In this document: in pieces, positions 10,401-19,500 of the stretch
Numbering within the stretch: the first letter of the stretch is position 1
Layout: every line of letters starts with the position of its first letter
NCBI GenBank assembly: GCA_017165825.1
Contig: CM029380.1
Span: 19,939,072-20,003,071, forward strand
Length of the DNA: 64,000 bases
Source of the DNA: Hepsetus odoe
Taxonomy: Eukaryota; Chordata; Actinopteri; Characiformes; Hepsetidae
Direction of reading: 5' to 3'
Made by a program: the position numbers and the translations under genes
The notes under the pieces: generated by a model
The model's input: the letters and a program-made list of their open reading frames with translations, nothing else
Database searches by the model: none
What the model was told of the DNA's origin: nothing

Positions 10401-12341
10401 GTTTTTCCAGCAGTTTTCCAGTGGTTTTTAAGTATTCCTGGTCTGATAATTGTTCTTGATGTGTTGTGTGCATTTTGACACTTGGCCAGCTTACGTCAAC
10501 CTCTAGGTTGCCCCGACTGTGTGTATTGGGTCAATGTTTTTGCTGATAAACAAGCTGCTGTCCAACAGGGAGTTTATACATAAAGAGTAAAGATGTTTTC
10601 TTCTTAAGGTTCAGGCCTGCATTCATCTTGTATTGTTTCATCAATCAACCTGTCTGAGCCAGTTACAGACTGCCATGCGTGGTTGGCCATGTCCTGTCAA
10701 TTTATATGTCATTTTAATTTTCCACACTTTAGACCTTCTTATTACATTGTTATGGATTTGTCTTCATCCTACCTGGAACCATAAATATGTTCAAGGCTGA
10801 GACACACTGCTCACTCACTGTTGCTTCCACTGCAAGGCTGGCATCTTTTTCGTAGAGCGGTTATAATTACACAGCTGAAAATCTCCTTGCAAACAGTAGG
10901 CTATTCCTGCTCCCTGGGGGCTGTTAGTAATAGTCACAAATGGTTTGAGGTAGGCAGCAGGGCCCACATGGGGGCAGACTGAAGTAAATGGCAATCATGA
11001 AAGCAAAGCCTAACGCTGGGCATTTTCAGCATTTTGTGAATCTCACCCAGATGCATTTTTTAAAAATCCAACAAGAGGACATGGATTTGTTCAGGAAAAA
11101 ACAAACACACAAACAACTCACATGGCCAAACAACTCAAAGTAAAAACACTCACATGGCCACCCCAGTTAAGGCTTTTGTTTCCCACTCTGTTGTTTTCGC
11201 TGTCCTCAAACACAGTCATTTTCCAGAACCACAAAAGCTCCTGCTGGTTATCAAATAACACCAGTTATTTTGCTCCGCTCAGCAGCTTCCAAATTAATTC
11301 TTTGAGTGTCCATGTTTCTCTCAGATGGATGTAAAATCCTTATACTTGATGAAATGTGTATATTTGGTCTGTCTTAACTTTGTCATAGTAATGCGTCCAG
11401 TTCTGGCTCTTGTCCTGTAGCATCTTTAAAGAACCTGTATCTTCCAAATTTGACATACTTCATTCATTTTTATAGCTCTGTGTATCAAAAACAGTTTCGA
11501 TTCCTTTTTTGGGTCTAATTTTCAACCTCCTTTTTTCTCAAATTTAACATGATGTTTTTGTTAGTTTAGTGTTAGTGATTGGCTGCATTGTGACAGCATA
11601 CATAAAAATATACTGTGATATTATATCATACCTCTTTCATTTAAAAAAAAAAAGGATGGAAATGACCACTTTATAAAACCTCTGCCCTAAATGTCTTATT
11701 TCTGACTGTTTCTTTTCAGAAGTATACTTCATACTGCAACTTACCTGAAGTACTTTAATTGGTACTTTCTCTCACTGTTACCAGATTTTTCTTTAATTCT
11801 AATTTCTCATTGTTTTTAATGTTTGAGAAAACAGCTGTGTAATATAATACTGGATACTAAAGCTGTGATGAACATGATGTAACAGATTTGGCAAAAAAAA
11901 AAAAAACAAACCTGTGGCTCAAGAGCATTAGAGAGTGTCACTGCAGACTATTTTTTTTCTGGCATGGCACGAAAACCTGCATGTTGGGATTTGTGTCACA
12001 TTCCTTTTCTTTTCTAATCCTCTCCAGTTCAATCAAGATCCCTGCACAACCTGCAGTCCTCCAGGGTGCTGCATGCCCTTGAGCATCCCTTCTCCATGGT
12101 GGATGATTCCAAGTCTCTTTCTGGCTTCCCTGGAGACAAAGGCATGGAGAAGATATCCTCTCTAATGGAAAAGCTTCACAGGGACCCAGGACTAGCTAAT
12201 TATGACCTAGGAGCTGACAACACCAGTCTGGACCAGCATGATGACCATCACCATGGAGACCCCATCACTGGGCACACAGCGACAGTGACCTTGAGTCGGC
12301 CGCGTGGTGCAAGACTCCGGCCGCATGCCGATGACATGTGA
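2553..12341 (+). CDS. creb3l3: creb3l3: ER-anchored bZIP transcription factor (CREB-H), 10 coding exons
   Basis: Spliced CDS: 2553-2603, 2963-3076, 4537-4777, 5051-5184, 6639-6737, 6842-6948, 7239-7307, 7450-7534, 8452-8548, 12028-12341. All junctions are GT/AG and phases match, giving 436 residues (human about 461). The product is a type II membrane protein of the ER that, in the family, moves to the Golgi and is cleaved by S1P/S2P to free a nuclear activator of lipid, fasting and acute-phase genes. Visible parts: activation region with ELLDLLFDKNDGILRHED (about 23-40) and the conserved SDSGISED and LTVKDLLLSG blocks; bZIP about 214-285 with basic region [20 protein letters not shown]; hydrophobic segment about 299-315; S1P-type motif RSLH (336-339); lumenal sequon NTS at 397. 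PLRVQSRSLHN closely matches the human lumenal segment. The first exon and start codon are the least certain part; a start at 2583 (MEFFSEQ) is possible. The a/b paralog cannot be told from one copy. Confidence 0.95.
2675..2763. repeat. long (CA)n microsatellite in creb3l3 intron 1
   Basis: About 44 AC units with a single T interruption near 2740. It fills a quarter of the 359-bp intron and ends 200 bp before exon 2. Long open frames of repeated Thr-His or Cys-Val across it are artefacts of the repeat. Confidence 0.97.
2963..3076 (+). CDS. creb3l3: creb3l3 coding exon 2
   Basis: This exon encodes 38 residues from ACDGIELLDLLFDKNDGILR to QDPS. Its acceptor is TTGCAG and its donor GTAAGC, both phase 0. 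It carries the ELLDLLFD-DGILRH signature shared with mammalian CREB3L3. Confidence 0.92.
3827..4020 (+). mobile_element. tRNA-derived SINE (family with GTAAATGTA end) in creb3l3 intron 2
   Basis: The head reads GGTGGTCTAGTGGTAGGACT (A-box-like) and then GGTTCGAATCTC (B-box-like). The body contains GAGCAAGACCCTTAACCCC, and the 3' end is CTCTGGGTAAGAGTGTCATC followed by TAAATG. This is a tRNA-derived short interspersed element; an antisense copy of the family lies at 41056-41236. Confidence 0.75.
4537..4777 (+). CDS. creb3l3: creb3l3 coding exon 3
   Basis: Acceptor TGTAG, donor GTGAGT, length 241, so it ends in phase 1. It encodes the Ser/Pro-rich activation region including SPLWSPSPSDSGISED, very close to the human segment, and a run of prolines. 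Confidence 0.95.
5051..5184 (+). CDS. creb3l3: creb3l3 coding exon 4
   Basis: The acceptor is TTTTCTACAG and the donor GTGAGT. The entry phase joins the lone A of exon 3. It encodes GWGSGIFPERAAG through FPLTVKDLLLSGTPEP; the LTVKDLLLSG block is conserved in CREB3L3. Confidence 0.95.
6639..6737 (+). CDS. creb3l3: creb3l3 coding exon 5
   Basis: 33 codons in phase 0, acceptor CTCTCCAG, donor GTACCT. It encodes ELFLNEDEKKLLAKEGVTLP followed by SQLPLTK, the family-wide segment just before the bZIP domain. Confidence 0.97.
6842..6948 (+). CDS. creb3l3: creb3l3 coding exon 6 (bZIP basic region)
   Basis: It encodes [20 protein letters not shown] then [15 protein letters not shown], the DNA-contacting basic region with the [15 protein letters not shown] signature of the CREB3 family. 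Acceptor TCACAG, donor GTATGA. It leaves two bases of an Arg codon completed by exon 7. Confidence 0.98.
7239..7307 (+). CDS. creb3l3: creb3l3 coding exon 7 (leucine zipper start)
   Basis: 69 bp encoding MAACSAQNQELQRKVFQLEK then CN, the first heptads of the zipper. Acceptor GGCTAG, donor GTGAGG. It ends with AT of a Met codon completed by exon 8. Confidence 0.96.
7394..7424. repeat. (CT)n microsatellite upstream of creb3l3 exon 8
   Basis: About 15 CT units ending 26 bp before the exon 8 acceptor. The sequence between the run and the acceptor is poor in pyrimidines, so the microsatellite may serve as the polypyrimidine tract. Confidence 0.9.
7450..7534 (+). CDS. creb3l3: creb3l3 coding exon 8 (zipper end)
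   Basis: It encodes SLMEQLRRLQAMVMNGSNKA followed by AQTGTCVL, matching the end of the human zipper and the AQTGTC pre-membrane segment. Acceptor AATCAG, donor GTGAGT, ends in phase 0. Confidence 0.96.
7693..7812 (+). repeat. diverged SINE-like repeat in creb3l3 intron 8
   Basis: It has the order GTAGCGCAGTGACACAGTGG, then TGTGGAGTTTGCGTGTTCCC, then a GGTTTCCTC segment, characteristic of a common fish interspersed repeat. Related pieces are at 27185-27549 and, reversed, at 34866-35020. Confidence 0.6.
7826..7951. repeat. unclassified interspersed repeat, copy 1
   Basis: The segment from AAATAAACAGGTGCAAATGA to TTTGCAGCCTG is clearly related to 13629-13757: shared GATGATTCC-like, TTGCTGATGCTGAA and CCTTTA-TCTAGAACC blocks in the same order. 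Its class is not recognised. Confidence 0.65.
8452..8548 (+). CDS. creb3l3: creb3l3 coding exon 9 (transmembrane segment)
   Basis: It encodes VLLLSFTLILLPSLKPFAET then KVSQPGDFSPLR. The first 14 residues form the membrane anchor, aligned with human VLLLSFALIILPSISPF. Acceptor CCACAG, donor GTCAGT, ends in phase 1. Confidence 0.96.
9033..9545. repeat. degenerate teleost DNA-transposon-like interspersed repeat
   Basis: It contains in order CGGACACTTTATTAAGTAC, ACCATGTAGAAGCA, GGACCACC motifs, a TGGTGGATTATTCTCAGTAC segment, a TTGGTCCACC segment and GTGGATGGATATCTTTGGTT. These are landmarks of a very abundant fish repeat that I associate with non-autonomous hAT-like elements. No terminal repeats are identifiable. 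Confidence 0.5.
10042..10286 (+). mobile_element. solo LTR with 5-bp target duplication (creb3l3 intron 9)
   Basis: This 245-bp segment begins TGTCATG and ends GTGTGACA, so it has the TG...CA ends with TGTCA/TGACA inverted termini of an LTR. It is flanked on both sides by AATAT (10037-10041 and 10287-10291), a perfect 5-bp target duplication. A poly(A) signal AATAAA at 10232-10237 fits the R region. No internal domain is present, so it is a recombinational solo LTR. It is related to the copy at 28009-28219. Confidence 0.85.
12028..12341 (+). CDS. creb3l3: creb3l3 coding exon 10 (lumenal tail and stop)
   Basis: The acceptor TCTCCAG follows a 3.5-kb intron. It encodes VQSRSLHNLQ onward, a 104-residue lumenal tail with the S1P-type motif RSLH, an NTS sequon and an Asp/His-rich stretch DQHDDHHHGD, ending TGA at 12339. 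The start aligns well with human RVFSRTLHN; the distal tail is weakly conserved, as is normal for this family. Confidence 0.94.
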
Positions 12342-12871
12342 AGGGCGGTGAGGGATTTGCCCTGGGCAAGTTCTGCAACACTGCTTTTACACAGGAAATC
12401 TATTGCCAACAAAGAGCTGAAGGTTTTTCTCCAATACCTGCAAAGCTGATAAGAAGCAGACAAAATGTATAACTCTTAGATTTTTCAGCTTATGTAAGCT
12501 TGGCTTAAAAAATCCACTTGTTTGCTTGTTTATGCACTGGAGTGTGTAACTTACTATTAATTTTTTATGCAGCTCAAGGACAAGGCCTACTGGTAAAAGA
12601 AAAAAAGGAAGAGAAAAAAATCTATTCCAAATTATTATTATGGTCTTTCCTCTTCTGCCTGTCCAATATTTTTAACGTGTCTTGACAACAGCAATATTCT
12701 GCATGTAGCCAAGGCTATGATGTGTACAAATACCGCCAAATCATACAATTTCCTGTGTATATATGTCAAAAAAATATATAATATCCATCTTGAAAACAAA
12801 TGCACTGTAATTAATAATAACAATATGTCAAAAGCTCAAGCACTTTTTGCAGTTCTTTTCATGGTGTGTTC

Positions 12872-12877
12872 AATAAA
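12872..12877 (+). terminator. poly(A) signal of creb3l3
   Basis: AATAAA lies 531 bp downstream of the stop codon and is the first canonical hexamer after it. This implies a 3' UTR of about 550 nt. Confidence 0.7.
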
Positions 12878-13116
12878 CTACATTGGGAAAATTCACATGA
12901 GCAGTTTTCTGAATCTACAAGGACACTCCTAAAGTGAAAAGACATGGTTGCCAGATCTGCTTAATATATATATGCTGATAAATCAATATGGTTTACAGCA
13001 CAGTATGACTTACTTTGAGCTATTAAAATGATGATCAGACTCTTATTTATTACAATTGAGATTGCAATTGTACAATTGCAAAAAAAAATGTTTTTTATAT
13101 AAGCACTTTTACTCTG

Positions 13117-13270
13117 TGTCATGGTGACCACCAAACCCCAGCCATGGCCACGGTCCCAGTCTCCTAACTGAGCTGGAATTTCTATCCAACCACTTAATCA
13201 CACCCAGTCCTCCTAACTTGGCCTGCCAGGTATTTAAGGTTTGCCAGTCCGACCCAGTCTCGCCTGTTCT
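13117..13270 (+). mobile_element. probable partial LTR
   Basis: It begins TGTCATGGTGACC, contains a TATA-like CAGGTATTTAAGG and a following GCCTGTTCTC segment, an arrangement common in fish LTRs. No 3' end, target duplication or internal region was found, so this is tentative. Confidence 0.35.
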
Positions 13271-13467
13271 CTGTTTATGTATCTGTTTTTCCTTGATTCT
13301 TTTGAAGCCGTTTGTGAAAGACGCTGTTTTCCAAAAAGGCTACCCACTCCATCTACACATTACTCATGGGTATGGCTCATCCTAAAGTGTATTATGACTT
13401 GCATCCACAGTTCTGTACCACCTTATGCAAGCGCTGAATGAGGTTTGAGCTCGTGTGTGGTTTGGGG

Positions 13468-13757
13468 ACACACAGTACTGTGCAAAAGTCGAATTTCTTC
13501 ATATTTTGCTTCCAAGGAGCCAGACTTTGCTGTATTGTTGAGGTATATTAATACAGACCTCCTGAAGGACAAAGTTTTTGGCTCTCATTTTCAGTGCAGT
13601 CCCAGTTTGTGCCTGACCAGAGGAAGAAGCAGTGAAGAAACAGATGCAGATGATTCCGGATGATCAGGCCAGTGATTAGTTTTTTGCTGATGCTGAACAC
13701 TGAGCAGTTGGAACCCCTTTATCTAGAACCTTGTATCTTGAGTCACTGTTGCAGCCT
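13468..13757. repeat. unclassified interspersed repeat, copy 2, with Tc1-type end
   Basis: It opens with CAGTACTGTGCAAAAGTC, the same terminus motif as the foldback element at 18845-19370. Its second half (13629-13757) is the counterpart of 7826-7951. The pair suggests an old non-autonomous DNA transposon. Confidence 0.55.
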
Positions 13758-13759
13758 GT

Positions 13760-14844
13760 TGCAGTTAAACATTTGTCCCCATTTATTACATTTAACACAT
13801 CAATTAAGTGTAAATATATGTAAATGTAAATGTATAGGTAAATGTATAAATATAAATATAAAGAAAACAGCAATGGCTCAAGGCCTTTAGAAGGTACTCT
13901 ATTAACATAAACTAAAGAAACAAAATCTGGACACCAGACATGTCTTAACAGAGTGGAAATATCTGGAGGAAATGGAAAATATGTTGCATATTTGATTTTC
14001 TCTGAACCACTCCTTTTTAAAGGATTGATTGAGACATTGTATCATGGAGTCCTGTAAAACCTGTTGTCCCATAATACCTAACTCCACCCTAAAGAGGAAG
14101 ACACTCTATATTGATGATGCTACTTCAGACTATGAAATTTATTAAAAGCTAAGTTTATGTGCTATTGACAGCAATGGCCCCTTATTCCCCTTACTGAAAA
14201 TTCAAAGCTGTTAAAGTAACTTGATGACTTCTGCTACACTCAGGGACTGTTTTTCTTTAATCATGAAGAGAAAGAGTGTGGCATCTTTCATCCATTCGCC
14301 ATTTCCCTCGGGTGCTACGGGAGCTTCAATCCACATGCACTTCCCCTCGCCTCACAAGGAGGTGAACGAGGCTGCCAGTGAAGTGCGCCCTCGTTTTTTC
14401 TTCCGTTCCTCTACAAACTGGTGGACTATTGATGTGCCGAGCTGACCCAGTTTAGTGGTGCAGCACAAAAATTCAAGGCACAACCAATCCTCCTGAGGTC
14501 AAAATTCTCCCATTTCATTTTGGTGCTGCATAAACTGACCAATGGAAACTTGATCTTCCAGGTAAAGTTTTTTCAGATTAATTCAGCACAACCCTTACCC
14601 CAGATGGACAATTTCTGAAATTGTTGAACATGTGGTTACATATTAAAACCTATAAGCAACACAATTGCTTTCTATAAAAGAAATGCACACATTTTTACAA
14701 TGGGGGAGATTATAAACTCCCTATACTCTCTATAACCCCAGTATGAACTAGGGTTGAAGAACTGCGTATAAAAAATGTCTTAGTACGTTTGTCGCCAAAA
14801 TATAGGAAACAAATGATTGGATTTCCTTCTTTGCGTAAATTTGT
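13760..14844. other. intergenic, no gene recognised
   Basis: Mostly AT-rich. The segment 14221-14445 is less AT-rich and holds a 74-codon open frame (starting MMTSATLRDC, including FIHSPFPSGATG) that I cannot match to any family. There are no splice or promoter signals to support it as a gene. Confidence 0.45.
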
Positions 14845-15088
14845 CAGTCATGTCAGTCATTTTCTGCCGCTTGTCCCAAGCGGGGTCGCGGGGGGTGCTG
14901 GAGTCCATCCCAGCTCAGACAGGGCGAAGGACAGGGGACACACCCTGGACAGGTGGCCAGCCCATCGCTGGAAGGAGCATGATGGGGATGGCACCTTGCT
15001 CAAGGGTATCTCAGGGCAACCTATTGGGAAGGGGTCCGAACCCCCGATCATGCGGCCAACGCCCTAACCACTATGCCACCGCTGCCCC
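14845..15088 (-). mobile_element. composite SINE with 13-bp target duplication
   Basis: On the minus strand it starts GGGGCAGCGGTGGCATAGTG (tRNA-like head), continues TTGCCCTGAGATACCCTTGA, and ends in the module CCTGTCCAGGGTGTGTCCCC to GGGACAAGCGGCAGAAAATG. TGCGTAAATTTGT occurs at 14832-14844 and 15089-15101, a perfect 13-bp duplication. The 3' module is the same one found alone at 34575-34691. Confidence 0.85.
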
Positions 15089-15101
15089 TGCGTAAATTTG
15101 T

Positions 15102-15179
15102 AACAAGCTTAAATGCCTTCACTGCATAGCAAAAACAAATGAATTGGTCTTGCTGTTCCAGTACTTTTGGAAGGGACTG
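15102..15179. mobile_element. terminal fragment of a Tc1/mariner-like element
   Basis: CTTGCTGTTCCAGTACTTTT with following GGAAGGGACTG matches the right terminal repeat of the element at 16562-17415. The composite SINE at 14845 inserted close to this end; the other terminus was not found. Confidence 0.55.
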
Positions 15180-15435
15180 TTTAGTGTGTCTGTAATTCTA
15201 CAATTACTATTAAATGAAAATTTTGCTGTACAGATGATACTATCATAATCAAACAAGTGTTGCCAGTCCAGAGATCAATGACAATAACATAAAAAAAAGC
15301 AAAACTAAAACTAAAAAGCTAATACATTTTTTTTTTTCTTTTAGAGACATGCTTCTAACCATGGGTTGTAGCTTATGGGTTCTGCTTGCTGAATGGTTAT
15401 CAACCAGCTGATGTTACCTAAAGGTTGGTGGTTGA

Positions 15436-15696
15436 GGCAGTGGGTGCCTAGTGGTTAGGGAAGTTGGCCCTAGGATCAGAAGGTCATGGGTTCAAACCCC
15501 AGACCAGTATGTTGCCCTGAGGTACCCTTGAGCAAGGTACCATCCCCGTCACTGCTCCCTGGGCACTTTCAATAGCTGCCCCCTGCTGCGTGTGTGTGTG
15601 TTTGGATTAAATGCAAGGGCTCTAATTTCAATGTGACTCACTGTGTGGTGTGCTGTGCTGTGTTTCACAATGACAAGAGTAGTCACTTTCACTTTA
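15436..15696 (+). mobile_element. tRNA-derived SINE (family ending in TCACTTTCACTT)
   Basis: Near full-length. It has a head GTGCCTAGTGGTTAGGGAAG, a B-box-like GGTTCAAACCCC, a core TTGCCCTGAGGTACCCTTGA, a segment CCCCCTGCTGCG and an end CACAATGACAAG then TCACTTTCACTTT. It is the best reference copy for the other members in this window. Confidence 0.85.
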
Positions 15697-16561
15697 TTGT
15701 TTGTGGTCATAGGGAATTGGTTTCCTAAACTGGGTCAAGCCTATACCTCGGCTACATTTCCTTTAAATGGAGAACCTCCATTAGGAACTTGAGAGAGAAG
15801 GTTGCAGTCGAATAGTTTTTGACTACAAAGATACCTCACTGAGTAAAATGGCCCAGAAGTATTTAAGTGGCAGCCACGTTAAGTGTTGGTTTAAATCTGA
15901 AAGCCAAGAAAAGAGGATTCAATGCTTCCTTTCTTATCTCTTTTAGCACAGGGTACACTTTATCAGCCTGTACAAAAGAAAAGGGGATAATGCCATCCCA
16001 CAATTGCAGCAACATTTAAATGGATACATTAGTAGTTTCACCACGGCAGACATACGTCAATAACATCTGCCTGCGCATAACTGCCAACTGTAAGTGCCAC
16101 CGCATCCCTGATCTAGACTTACCCCCTGTCCTGAAAACTGACCCAGAGACTGCTAGAACGTGTTAAAGCCGTTGTCTTTTCTTGTTTCTCAGGCCCTCTG
16201 CTTGTGGGTTTTCCTTCACTGGCAACGGACAGAATCTTTCCAAAGACAGTGTGAAGTGAGGATACATAAATAGTCTCTGACTAATTATTAACCACTGCTC
16301 TGTGACTGCTTCTGAAACTGTGGGTTGGTTTATATTGTAGCTACACTTTCTTCCGTATTTTATTCTCCTCCCTTTTTTACTCTCCTCATTCCTAAAACAC
16401 TTGGTGATGCAACATGAGCACATTGTCAGTGATGTTTATGGGGTCTTGCATCTTTAGTCTCAAGCTTGTTTCCAAATAGCATACTACTCCATGGATCATT
16501 CCTTTCATTATTTTCTGAACTGCAGTAGAGTTTTCATATTAAACTAAACTAAGTTGATTTA

Positions 16562-17415
16562 CAGTCCCCTCCAAAAGTACAGAAACTGAAAGGTCAATTC
16601 ATTCCTTTTCACTTTGCACTGAGAACATTTGGGTTTGAGCTCAAAAGATGAATGAGATGAAACATTTTCATCTTTTGTTCTTGGTATTTACATCCGGATA
16701 TGTTAAATTAAATGGAAAATTGCACCTTTTATATCCGATGGCCCATTTTTCAAGTGAGCAAAAGTATTGGATATAGGATATCAGGGCTGTCTGGAGTTAC
16801 AGAGGTGTGTCCTGAAAGATTCTTTGTTTAAACTATAAAAAGCTCTTGATATTTACATTTAGTTGAAGCTTTGGATTTTATATGACATTTGTAAAAAAGG
16901 AAAAACCAACACGGAAACCAGAAAGCTGTCTAGGAAGGCAATGCAAGCCATTCTGAAGCTGAGAAAAGAAGAAAATCCATTAAAACACACTGCCAAGTTT
17001 ACAAATGACTTCATTAGGGGAGAGAATCGAGAAGTTCTGGACTGGCCAAGTCAATCACAAGACCTTAACCCAATTGAACTTCCGTTCCATCTGCTGAAGA
17101 AAAGACTGAAGTGAGAACCCCCCCCAGAACAATCAATAGCTGAAAGATGCTAAGGTAAACACCTGGTAACCATGATGAAAGAAGAAATCAGCAACTACAG
17201 TGACTTGATTAAGTGCCATCTACTTTAATTTTCAGTTTCAGTATTTTGCTCACTTAAAGACCTAGAGATAAAAAAGTGCTGCATTCTCTGTAATTTAACA
17301 TGTCTTACACATGCATGTAAATACCAGGAAATAAAACTTGAAAATCTAATCTCATATTCCTCCTTTGACCTCAAACCCAAATGCCTTGCTGTTCCAATAC
17401 TTTTGGAGAGGGCCG
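16562..17415 (+). mobile_element. internally deleted Tc1/mariner element
   Basis: Left end CAGTCCCCTCCAAAAGTA and right end TACTTTTGGAGAGGGCCG are inverted repeats flanked by TA (16560-16561 and 17416-17417), the Tc1/mariner target. At about 854 bp it is half the usual size. The C-terminal part of a transposase survives at 16863-17114: KHTAKF, then VLDWPSQSQDLNPIE containing the last acidic residue of the DDE triad. The N-terminal domain and first catalytic Asp are missing, so it is inactive. Confidence 0.85.
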
Positions 17416-17417
17416 TA

Positions 17418-18700
17418 CACAGAAGACTAAACATGAGAGGGGAGAAGAATCCCCCAGAGAGCCCCCATATTTTTAAAGATGGAACATTCAGTCTCTAACC
17501 CACTTATTATGCAAAAAAAATAGATTCTTTTAAATACTAAAAGAGGTGTAAAAAAAGCTTTTTGAGGTCCCTGATATGTGTGGAAGTCTGATCAACCATG
17601 ATGCAGAACATCAGTTAACCAAGTTAGCACTGTAATTACATCACCTGCTTGAAGAAGGTGTCAACTGTTGCACATCAGCTCTAAAATCCTCCCCTAAATA
17701 CACTGTAGAGTAGAGTAGAGTGATCTTATTGTGAGATATAGAGTGATTATTATCCCACGAATGGGAAATTTGGGCGTTACAGGGCTCTTAAAAAAGACAG
17801 GTGTACAGAAAGAGAAGAAAAAATATATAAAGATATAGAGAGAGAACAGGAACAAGTACAGGAGAAAAAAAGAGGAGCTATAAATAAATAATAAATTAAC
17901 TATCTATATATATCTATATATATCTACATATACATATCTACAATATAGACTGTTATAAGTTATGAATGAATTATACATATAAATAACAAGTAGCAAAATA
18001 TAAATATAGCAAAAAAAAATAAATATAGTAATTAGGCCCCCACACTACTGCTGATGTCTTTGAACACCTTAGATCCAATTCCTGATATCCCAGCAGCTTT
18101 TCAGTGACTTTTTCCAAAACCCAGCACACATGAGAGCTGTAGGGTGTGGCATAAACTGTGTTGAAGACTTTTACTGATTGAGCTAGTCAAACATAACACA
18201 GACACATCTGCTCAGGTAGGTGGCCAAGTTGCCTAACTAGCACGCCTGGTGAAACACAATTTACCCATCCTGCATTGCTACAAAGACATTATAAAAGAGT
18301 CAGAATAAAAAAAGGCTTTTGATCTTTGTATGCTTGAGTCATTTTTTGATGAAACATTTTTGGATGACAGCATTTTCTTTGGACATGTAAGTGTTATTTT
18401 CCTTTAGGGACGATTATGGCATGAGGTTTTTTATTTGGTGTATATTCCCAGATGTAGCTTGCTACGTTACGTATGGGAAGGTTCTGTTAGGTTCGATAGG
18501 TCAGGGTTTTTGAAAGGGTTAAAATTAACTGCCTTTTTTAGAACAACCTACAGTATTGTCATTGCCACCATGTCACTGGAGTAATCAGGCAGAAGCAGTG
18601 ACTTGTTTGTAGTGTGTAATTCAGTATAAAGTGCGGACCACTAGTTTTATCAACAGTTTATCACATACTGGAGTAATTTTTATTTTGGGGGCTGTCCCAT
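17418..18700. other. intergenic, AT-rich, no gene recognised
   Basis: It contains imperfect ATAT/ATCT runs at 17890-17960. No open frame or RNA gene can be supported. Confidence 0.5.
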
Positions 18701-18703
18701 GTA

Positions 18704-18792
18704 ACAAATAATAACATATTTGTGCATACTCTATATATATATATATATATAAATACACATATATAAATACACAAATAATAACATATTTGTGC

Positions 18793-18846
<54 letters not shown>
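18704..18846. repeat. 67-bp tandem duplication with TA and CT microsatellites
   Basis: A 29-bp block beginning ACAAATAATAACATATTTGT occurs at 18704 and again at 18771, separated by TA-rich sequence. It is followed by a CT run (about 18796-18822) and a TA run (to 18846). The block recurs inverted at 19377-19395, on the far side of the foldback element. Confidence 0.85.
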
Positions 18847-19370
18847 GTACTGTGCAAAAGTTTTAGGCAGGTGTGAGAAAGAGAAATCTAAATCAAATCA
18901 ATATTTGGTGTGACCACCCTTTGCCTTCAAAACAGCATCAGTTCTTCTAGGTACACTTGCACACAGTTTTTGAAGGAACTTGGCTGGTCGGTTGTTCCAA
19001 ACATGACTGTGTTTCAACCTCCGTGTGACATTGATGACTTTGTTGTAAAAGGCGCTATACAAGAATAAATTGAATTGAATTGAACTGATGATCATCAGCA
19101 CCTGTTTGGTAAAACTGGTTGATCAGACACCGACGATAATCCTACAAAATCCCTGACTTTGTGCAAGTGTACCTAGAAGAACTGATGCTGGTTTGAAGGC
19201 AAAAGGTAGTAACACCAAATATTGATTTGATTTAGATTTTTCTTTTGTTCGCTCACTTTGCATTTTGTAAATTGCTAAAAATAAACAATCATTATTTATA
19301 TTTCTGAAAGCGTTCTTTGTTTACAGAATTTTTTTCACACCTGCCTAAAACTTTGGCACAGTGCTGTATA
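18845..19370. mobile_element. palindromic (foldback) Tc1-like element
   Basis: The left arm starts TACTGTGCAAAAGTTTTAGG; the right arm reads the same inward from 19370 with few mismatches. Inner arm blocks (AATCTAAATCAAATCAATAT, then CATCAGTTCTTCTAGGTACA) also occur in both orientations, so the arms exceed 130 bp. The left arm lacks about 85 bp present in the right. The centre carries a separate fragment GGCGCTATACAAGAATAAAT. No transposase remains. Confidence 0.8.
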
Positions 19371-19442
19371 TATATTATGCACAAATATGTTATTAAAAGT
19401 TATATATAGTATAAAAGTATTGTGGCCTGTGTTTGTATAATA

Positions 19443-19500
19443 CACGTGAAGTAATGCTGAACCTACTTCCAAAACTCTTATTATGAACTGCGCATGCGCA
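19443..19500. promoter_or_regulatory. E-box and perfect NRF1-type palindrome upstream of the receptor gene
   Basis: CACGTG at 19443-19448 and TGCGCATGCGCA at 19489-19500. The second is an exact match to the YGCGCAYGCGCR consensus of NRF1. They lie about 650-700 bp upstream of the TATA box of the receptor gene. Confidence 0.45.

Noticed and set aside
14221..14445. 74-codon ORF in less AT-rich sequence
   Set aside because: No recognised family, no splice or promoter context; kept only as a note in the intergenic entry.
16863..17114. 83-codon ORF as a host gene
   Set aside because: It is the C-terminal remnant of Tc1 transposase between matching inverted repeats.
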